This document shows, piece after piece, positions 13,175 to 16,598 of a stretch of DNA of 16,598 nt. This DNA is from Nanosynbacter sp. (GTDB lineage: Bacteria > Patescibacteriota > Saccharimonadia > Saccharimonadales > Saccharimonadaceae): positions 1 to 16,598 of the forward strand of contig JABZJS010000013.1 in assembly GCA_015257665.1 (NCBI GenBank), in the 5' to 3' direction. The notes below the pieces were generated by a model. That model was not told where the DNA came from and ran no database searches. It saw nothing but the letters and a program-made list of their open reading frames with translations. Position 1 is the first letter of the stretch. Each line of letters starts with the position of its first letter. Position numbers and translations under genes: made by a program.

Positions 13175-13831
13175 ATGTCTCACGAATTAGCACTACCAAC
13201 ATCAACTCAAGAAAATTGGCATAGGTTCCCCAAACCGCTCGGTGCTATTGCGGCATTGGCGTTGGCGGCTGGGCTGTCTGGCTGTGGCGCGCAGGAGCAA
13301 GCACGACCAGCAGAGAGCAACACAGGTAGTGCAGCAGCGGCAGGCTTTGACTCTACCAGTTATGATAGTTGGGCTCATGAAGTTGCTGATGGCCCAGTAT
13401 GGATTGCGCCAGGTTTCGTTAGTGAAAAGCTAGATGCTAACAGTGGTGAGACATATGCACAACCACTGGCAACGGTTAAGGGCGACTCATCGTGCAGCCA
13501 GCCGGGTGCGGTCAAAAAGAACCCAGCAGCTGACGTAAAACTCTACACAGCGACTCATGATCCAAAGCAAATCAACGAAGTGCCACAAAGTGACATTAAT
13601 TTTATCACAACATCTGATGGTAATGGCGTCAATGCAGTGAAGGAGAGTGGCTTGGTGGTCACTCAATGTATTGGGTTCCATAAGTCAGAAGACAACTTTG
13701 GCGCAGGTGAAGTCCCAAAAGAGGCTGCTTTCCCACAACCTGATGGCACATGGCACAGGGTGGAAATTGCCACAGAGCATACAGATGGTGTCAATGGAGC
13801 ATTAGCGGCTAACAGAGCATTGAACCAATAG
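13175..13831 (+). CDS. Lipoprotein of unknown function
   Basis: 218 residues. The N-terminus has a charged region, a hydrophobic run (about 21-33) and the lipobox L-S-G-C with Cys37, so the protein should be lipid-modified and held on the outer face of the cytoplasmic membrane. A Ser/Ala-rich spacer (about 45-60) precedes the mature domain. That domain has no recognised family; it contains two further Cys (in S-S-C-S-Q and V-T-Q-C-I-G) that could form a disulfide, and several Asp/Gly turns. ATG 13175 is chosen because AAGGAG lies six bases upstream; an upstream TTG at 13103 is part of the -35 box. Divergent from prmC and followed by a long spacer before the ribosomal operon. Confidence 0.8.
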   Translation: MSHELALPTSTQENWHRFPKPLGAIAALALAAGLSGCGAQEQARPAESNTGSAAAAGFDSTSYDSWAHEVADGPVWIAPGFVSEKLDANSGETYAQPLATVKGDSSCSQPGAVKKNPAADVKLYTATHDPKQINEVPQSDINFITTSDGNGVNAVKESGLVVTQCIGFHKSEDNFGAGEVPKEAAFPQPDGTWHRVEIATEHTDGVNGALAANRALNQ

Positions 13832-13930
13832 AGGTATCGCATACGTTATCATCGGTAGCCTGAACTAACGAGATGGTAGCGGCACAGCCTCTCTATGAGA
13901 TGAAGTGCAGTGGTTGATGAGAAGGGATAT

Positions 13931-13969
13931 GGGCGAGCGTTCCGAGCCAAACGGTTAGAGCGCTTGCCC
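13931..13969 (+). terminator. Candidate terminator after the lipoprotein gene
   Basis: GGGCGAGCG (13931-13939) pairs with CGCTTGCCC (13961-13969), nine pairs with one G-U. The 21-base loop contains a small inner CCG/CGG stem. It is followed by the T-rich TCTTGCTTTCT. The tail overlaps the -35 of the next promoter. Confidence 0.45.
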
Positions 13970-13971
13970 TC

Positions 13972-14001
13972 TTGCTTTCTCGCCCCATTCTATGGTACTA
14001 T
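13972..14001 (+). promoter_or_regulatory. Promoter of the ribosomal-protein operon
   Basis: TTGCTT (13972-13977), an 18-base spacer and TACTAT (13996-14001) preceded by TGG, an extended -10. Start near 14008 would leave a leader of about 133 bases. Confidence 0.5.
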
Positions 14002-14055
14002 GGTAGCTGTAATTTATTACGTAATAGCAACTCATCCCAGGACGAATTGGTAAGT

Positions 14056-14097
14056 CTTGGCCAGCGAAGTGTGTAGCCACGCAGTGCTGGTACCAAG
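14056..14097 (+). promoter_or_regulatory. Stem-loop in the rplC leader
   Basis: CTTGG-CCAGC (14056-14065) pairs with GCTGG-TA-CCAAG (14086-14097), ten pairs with a two-base bulge. An inner short stem (GTGTG with CACGC) sits in the loop. In E. coli the leader of this operon is the target of uL4 autoregulation; a similar role here is inference from position. Confidence 0.5.
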
Positions 14098-14140
14098 ATA
14101 CTGCTAGTCGCCGGGGATTTTACATGGGAGCAAGAGGGCA

Positions 14141-14752
14141 ATGAAAGCACTTCTCGGTACCAAGATTGGTATGACCCAAATCATCAGCCAGGATGGCACG
14201 ACGATTCCTGTCACGCTTATCCAGGCTGGGCCTGTCGCTGCGACTCAGGTCAAGTCCGTCGAGACAGACGGCTACAACGCAGTGCAGGTGGCGTATGGTG
14301 CGGGTAAGAACCTGAGCAAGGCCGTGGCTGGGCATGTGAAGCCAGCCGGTGTCACCCCGAAGCATATTCGGGAATTTCGTGTCGATGACCTTGGCGATGT
14401 CAAGGTGGGCGACACATGGAGCGTTACGGAGTTTGCGCTCGGCGATGTCGTGGATGTCACGGGCATCAGCAAGGGTAAAGGTTGGGCTGGTACGATCAAG
14501 CGGCACAACTTTAAGCGCCACCGCAAAACCCACGGTGGTAAGGGCAACACGCGTAAGGTCGGTTCGATCGGTAGCATGTACCCACAAAAGATTTTCAAAG
14601 GGAAGCGCATGGCGGGCCAGATGGGCCACGAGCGTGTCACTGTCAAGAATCTGACGGTTGAGTTTATCTCGGCTGAGGATAACTTGATTGGTGTCAAAGG
14701 CGCTGTCCCAGGCCCCAAGAAGGGCTTAATTATCCTAGGAGGTGCTAAGTAA
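14141..14752 (+). CDS. rplC: 50S ribosomal protein uL3
   Basis: 203 residues, normal size. Early-assembly 23S rRNA-binding protein near the peptidyl-transferase centre. Starts M-K-A-L-L-G-T-K-I-G-M-T-Q; conserved R-H-N-F-K-R-H and H-G-G-K-G-N (the loop that reaches the centre), and F-K-G-K-R-M-A-G-Q-M-G-H-E-R-V-T. GGGAG at 14126-14130 and AGAGGG nearer the ATG are alternative ribosome sites. First gene of the operon here. Its stop TAA shares an A with the rplD start (TAATG), which indicates coupled translation. Confidence 0.97.
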   Translation: MKALLGTKIGMTQIISQDGTTIPVTLIQAGPVAATQVKSVETDGYNAVQVAYGAGKNLSKAVAGHVKPAGVTPKHIREFRVDDLGDVKVGDTWSVTEFALGDVVDVTGISKGKGWAGTIKRHNFKRHRKTHGGKGNTRKVGSIGSMYPQKIFKGKRMAGQMGHERVTVKNLTVEFISAEDNLIGVKGAVPGPKKGLIILGGAK

Positions 14753-15372
14753 TGGCTGAATCTACTAAGCCAGCAAAAGCAACCTTGCCAACCAGCGTCT
14801 TCGGTGTCGATGTGCCGAACCACGAGCTACTCAAGCTCGCTTACGACGCATTCTTGGCAAACGCCCGCCAGGCAAGTGCAACCACCTTGCAGCGGGGCGA
14901 AGTCCGCGGTGGTGGCAAGAAGCCATGGCGGCAGAAGGGCACTGGCCGAGCTCGCTTTGGCAGTATCCGCAACCCAATTTGGCGGGGCGGTGGTGTGGTC
15001 TTTGGCCCACGCGGCAACGAGAACTACCGCAAGAAGTTGTCTAAGACCAGCAAACGTGTCGCTATCCGCCAAGCCCTCACACTGGCTCATCAGGCTGGCA
15101 AGATCCAGGTCTTGCCTTTTGAGGACAAGGTAACTGGCAAGACCAAAGACGCTGCGGCGTTCCTCCGCCAGTTCAAGCTCGAGCGCAAAGTGCTGCTCGT
15201 CGCTGGCGAGAAGTCGCCCGAGCTGATTCGCTCCACGGCTAACCTCCAGCAGGTACTGGCTGTGAGTGCGATGTATCTCAATGTCTATTACATTCTTAAT
15301 GCCGACCATATCGTCCTGTCGCCTCAGGCGCTGGATGTTATTACGGTGTGGCTCGCAAAGGAGGACAAATAA
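14752..15372 (+). CDS. rplD: 50S ribosomal protein uL4
   Basis: 206 residues. Binds 23S rRNA and, through its long loop, lines the exit tunnel. The loop is clear: R-G-G-G-K-K-P-W-R-Q-K-G-T-G-R-A-R-F-G-S (52-71), then W-R-G-G-G-V-V-F-G-P. The C-terminal domain carries the usual strands (V-L-L-V-A-G, V-Y-Y-I-L). In many bacteria uL4 also represses its own operon by binding the leader. AGGAGG (14737-14742) within the end of rplC serves as its ribosome site. Confidence 0.97.
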   Translation: MAESTKPAKATLPTSVFGVDVPNHELLKLAYDAFLANARQASATTLQRGEVRGGGKKPWRQKGTGRARFGSIRNPIWRGGGVVFGPRGNENYRKKLSKTSKRVAIRQALTLAHQAGKIQVLPFEDKVTGKTKDAAAFLRQFKLERKVLLVAGEKSPELIRSTANLQQVLAVSAMYLNVYYILNADHIVLSPQALDVITVWLAKEDK

Positions 15373-15705
15373 ATGCAACTCGTATTAGTCACTCCCCGCG
15401 CCACCGAAAAATCCTACCGGCTCATCACGAGCCAAAACACCTACATCTTTGATGTGCCGCTGTCGGCTAACAAGCAGCAGATCGCTGCGGCTGTCGAGGC
15501 GCAATATGACGGCACTAAGGTAGCCAATGTCACCACTGCCGTGCAAAGCGGCAAAGCTATTCGCTACAGCCGAGGTAAGCGCCGCTACCCAGGCACCACA
15601 CACCGCCACGACAGCAAAAAGGCGTATGTTCGCTTGAGTGAAGGCGAGATTAAGGTGTTTGAAACCGAAGAGCAGCCGCAAACAGAGCAGAAGGAGGATA
15701 AGTAA
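15373..15705 (+). CDS. rplW: 50S ribosomal protein uL23
   Basis: 110 residues. Sits at the tunnel exit and is the docking site for trigger factor and the signal recognition particle. Conserved P-R-A-T-E-K-S (8-14), T-Y-I-F-D-V (23-28), the basic loop G-K-R-R-Y-P-G (68-74) and K-K-A-Y-V-R-L. The C-terminus has an unusual acidic, Gln/Glu-rich extension of about 14 residues ending Q-K-E-D-K. It begins directly after the rplD stop, with AGGAGG just upstream, and its TAA overlaps the rplB ATG. Confidence 0.96.
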   Translation: MQLVLVTPRATEKSYRLITSQNTYIFDVPLSANKQQIAAAVEAQYDGTKVANVTTAVQSGKAIRYSRGKRRYPGTTHRHDSKKAYVRLSEGEIKVFETEEQPQTEQKEDK

Positions 15706-16541
15706 TGCCGATTAAGCAGTACAACCCAACCACTCCCGCCCGCCGCGGCATGACATCGCAGGATTTGAGCGATGTGACGACTCGCAAGCCGCTCAAGAGC
15801 CTTGTTAAGGCTGGCAAGCAAAAGGCTGGTCGCAATAACACAGGTAAGATCACCGTCCGGCATCGCGGTGGCGGTGTCAAGCGGCACTACCGCTTGCTCG
15901 ACCATCGCTTGGCCGCTGGCTTGACGCTGACGGTAGAGGAGATTGAGTATGATCCAAACCGCAGTGCCCGCATTGCCCGCGTGAAGGATCAGCACGGTCT
16001 CTACCACTACATCTTGGCTGACACTCAAATGACCAAGGGCAAAGTGCTCCAGACTGGTGCCGATGCGCCAATCGAGGCCAGCAACCGCATGCCACTGGCC
16101 AACATCCCGGTTGGTAGCCAGATCTACGCCATCGAGATCAACCACGGTAAGGGTGCGCAGATGGTGCGTAGCGCTGGTACCAAGGCGCAGCTCATGGCTA
16201 AGGAAGACGGCTACGCTATGGTGCGGATGCCCAGTGGTGAGGTGCGTAAGTTCCGCCTCGAGTGCGAAGCCAGCATTGGTGTGGTAGGCAACGTCCAGCA
16301 CCAGAATGTTAAGCTCGGTTCAGCCGGTCGCCGTCGCCGTATGGGGTGGCGTCCAAGTGTCCATGGTAAGGCCATGAACCCAGCCGATCACCCAATGGGT
16401 GGTGGTGAAGGCAAGACGGGCCCAGGCCGCATCCCGAAGACGCCATGGGGTAAGCCAGCAATTGGCTTCAAGACCCGCCGTCGCAAATCAACCAATAAGA
16501 TGATTGTCCGCAGTCGTCACGAAGCTAAGAGGAAGAGGTAG
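15705..16541 (+). CDS. rplB: 50S ribosomal protein uL2
   Basis: 278 residues, near the usual 273-277. Needed for subunit joining and close to the peptidyl-transferase centre. Conserved I-T-V-R-H-R-G-G-G-V-K-R-H-Y-R (48-62), the central S-A-G-T-K-A-Q and the C-terminal A-M-N-P-A-D-H-P-M-G-G-G-E-G-K block. The key His of D-H-P is kept; the second His of E. coli is Met, which also occurs in other phyla. The C-terminus is strongly basic. AAGGAGG lies just before the start in the end of rplW. Confidence 0.98.
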   Translation: MPIKQYNPTTPARRGMTSQDLSDVTTRKPLKSLVKAGKQKAGRNNTGKITVRHRGGGVKRHYRLLDHRLAAGLTLTVEEIEYDPNRSARIARVKDQHGLYHYILADTQMTKGKVLQTGADAPIEASNRMPLANIPVGSQIYAIEINHGKGAQMVRSAGTKAQLMAKEDGYAMVRMPSGEVRKFRLECEASIGVVGNVQHQNVKLGSAGRRRRMGWRPSVHGKAMNPADHPMGGGEGKTGPGRIPKTPWGKPAIGFKTRRRKSTNKMIVRSRHEAKRKR

Positions 16542-16544
16542 TCT

Positions 16545-16598
16545 ATGAGTCGTTCACTCAAAAAAGGCCCATTCGTCGACGCGAAGCTTGCCAAAAAA
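16545..16598 (+). CDS. rpsS: 30S ribosomal protein uS19, 3'-truncated by window edge
   Basis: Only the first 18 residues are present, M-S-R-S-L-K-K-G-P-F-V-D followed by A-K-L-A-K-K, the hallmark start of uS19, a 16S rRNA-binding protein of the small-subunit head. It starts three bases after the rplB stop, with GAGG overlapping that stop region. The order rplB-rpsS is the standard operon order. Confidence 0.95.
   Translation, partial: MSRSLKKGPFVDAKLAKK

Larger units (their letters stand above)
13832..14140 (+). other. Spacer and leader before the ribosomal-protein operon
   Basis: These 309 bases hold no protein gene I can support. They contain a stem likely to end the lipoprotein transcript (13931-13969), a promoter (13972-14001) and a long structured leader of about 130 bases before rplC. 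No tRNA-like T-arm or cloverleaf was seen. rpsJ (uS10), which often opens this operon, is absent here. Confidence 0.6.

Noticed and set aside
13931..14000. Possible tRNA or small structured RNA gene upstream of the ribosomal operon
   Set aside because: The stem resembles an acceptor arm superficially, but there is no T-arm sequence or cloverleaf; a terminator stem is simpler.
14827..15378. Long minus-strand frame across rplD, and similar long antisense frames across rplB and rplC
   Set aside because: They mirror the codon bias of the ribosomal-protein genes and have no ribosome sites; shadows of real genes.
16389..16410. Met in place of the second His in the uL2 D-H-P-H block as a functional anomaly
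   Set aside because: As far as I know the same change is found in other bacterial phyla; the essential first His is retained.
1..16598. CRISPR array, insertion sequence or prophage
   Set aside because: No regularly spaced repeats, transposase, integrase or phage structural gene was seen on either strand.

Overview
The window is bacterial chromosomal DNA with compact genes, roughly balanced base composition in the genes and AT-rich spacers. It ends in the start of the large ribosomal-protein operon (uL3, uL4, uL23, uL2, beginning of uS19). The short stand-alone Pta, small orphan proteins, single-gene transcription units and a mix of Shine-Dalgarno and apparently leaderless genes suggest a reduced-genome Patescibacteria (CPR) member. 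Saccharibacteria (TM7) is my best guess, but this is an inference that no marker here proves. The standard code fits, because TGA ends several genes.

Layout. 1-563: 3' part of a multi-span membrane protein, open at the left edge. 858-3020: NAD+-dependent DNA ligase LigA, which lacks the usual four zinc-binding cysteines and carries an insertion in its helix-hairpin-helix region. 3021-5737: an AT-rich interval holding three nucleotide-processing genes: a NADAR/YbiA-like N-glycosidase, a MazG-like pyrophosphohydrolase fused to a nucleoside-deoxyribosyltransferase-like domain, and a divergent Ham1/ITPase-family protein. A 16-bp direct repeat lies on either side. 5738-7194: phosphate acetyltransferase (pta, minus) and a GNAT acetyltransferase (plus), divergent from a 20-bp spacer in which the two -10 elements overlap and both mRNAs look leaderless. 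7420-9648: an orphan protein, a bidirectional terminator, a secreted CAP-domain protein and a small membrane protein. 9836-10658: a second NDT-like protein and bL21 (rplU) with a near-consensus promoter and a clear terminator. 10809-13098: two orphan proteins and prmC; the second orphan and prmC overlap tail to tail by 87 bp. 13175-13831: a lipoprotein. 13832-14140: spacer with a structured leader. 14141-16598: rplC-rplD-rplW-rplB-rpsS, tightly coupled.

Working together. The right half is translation: ribosomal proteins plus PrmC, which modifies release factors. LigA serves replication and repair. Pta links acetyl-CoA and acetyl-phosphate; its partner acetate kinase is not in the window. The exported proteins (CAP protein, lipoprotein, membrane proteins) are cell-envelope components that could meet a host or neighbour cell.

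The best candidate for an undescribed system is the 3320-5281 cassette. All three genes are predicted to cleave nucleotides, at the N-glycosidic or the pyrophosphate bond, and the Ham1-like member lacks the family's C-terminal base-recognition motif. It may be a sanitation or defence module directed at unusual nucleotides or ADP-ribosylated nucleic acid.
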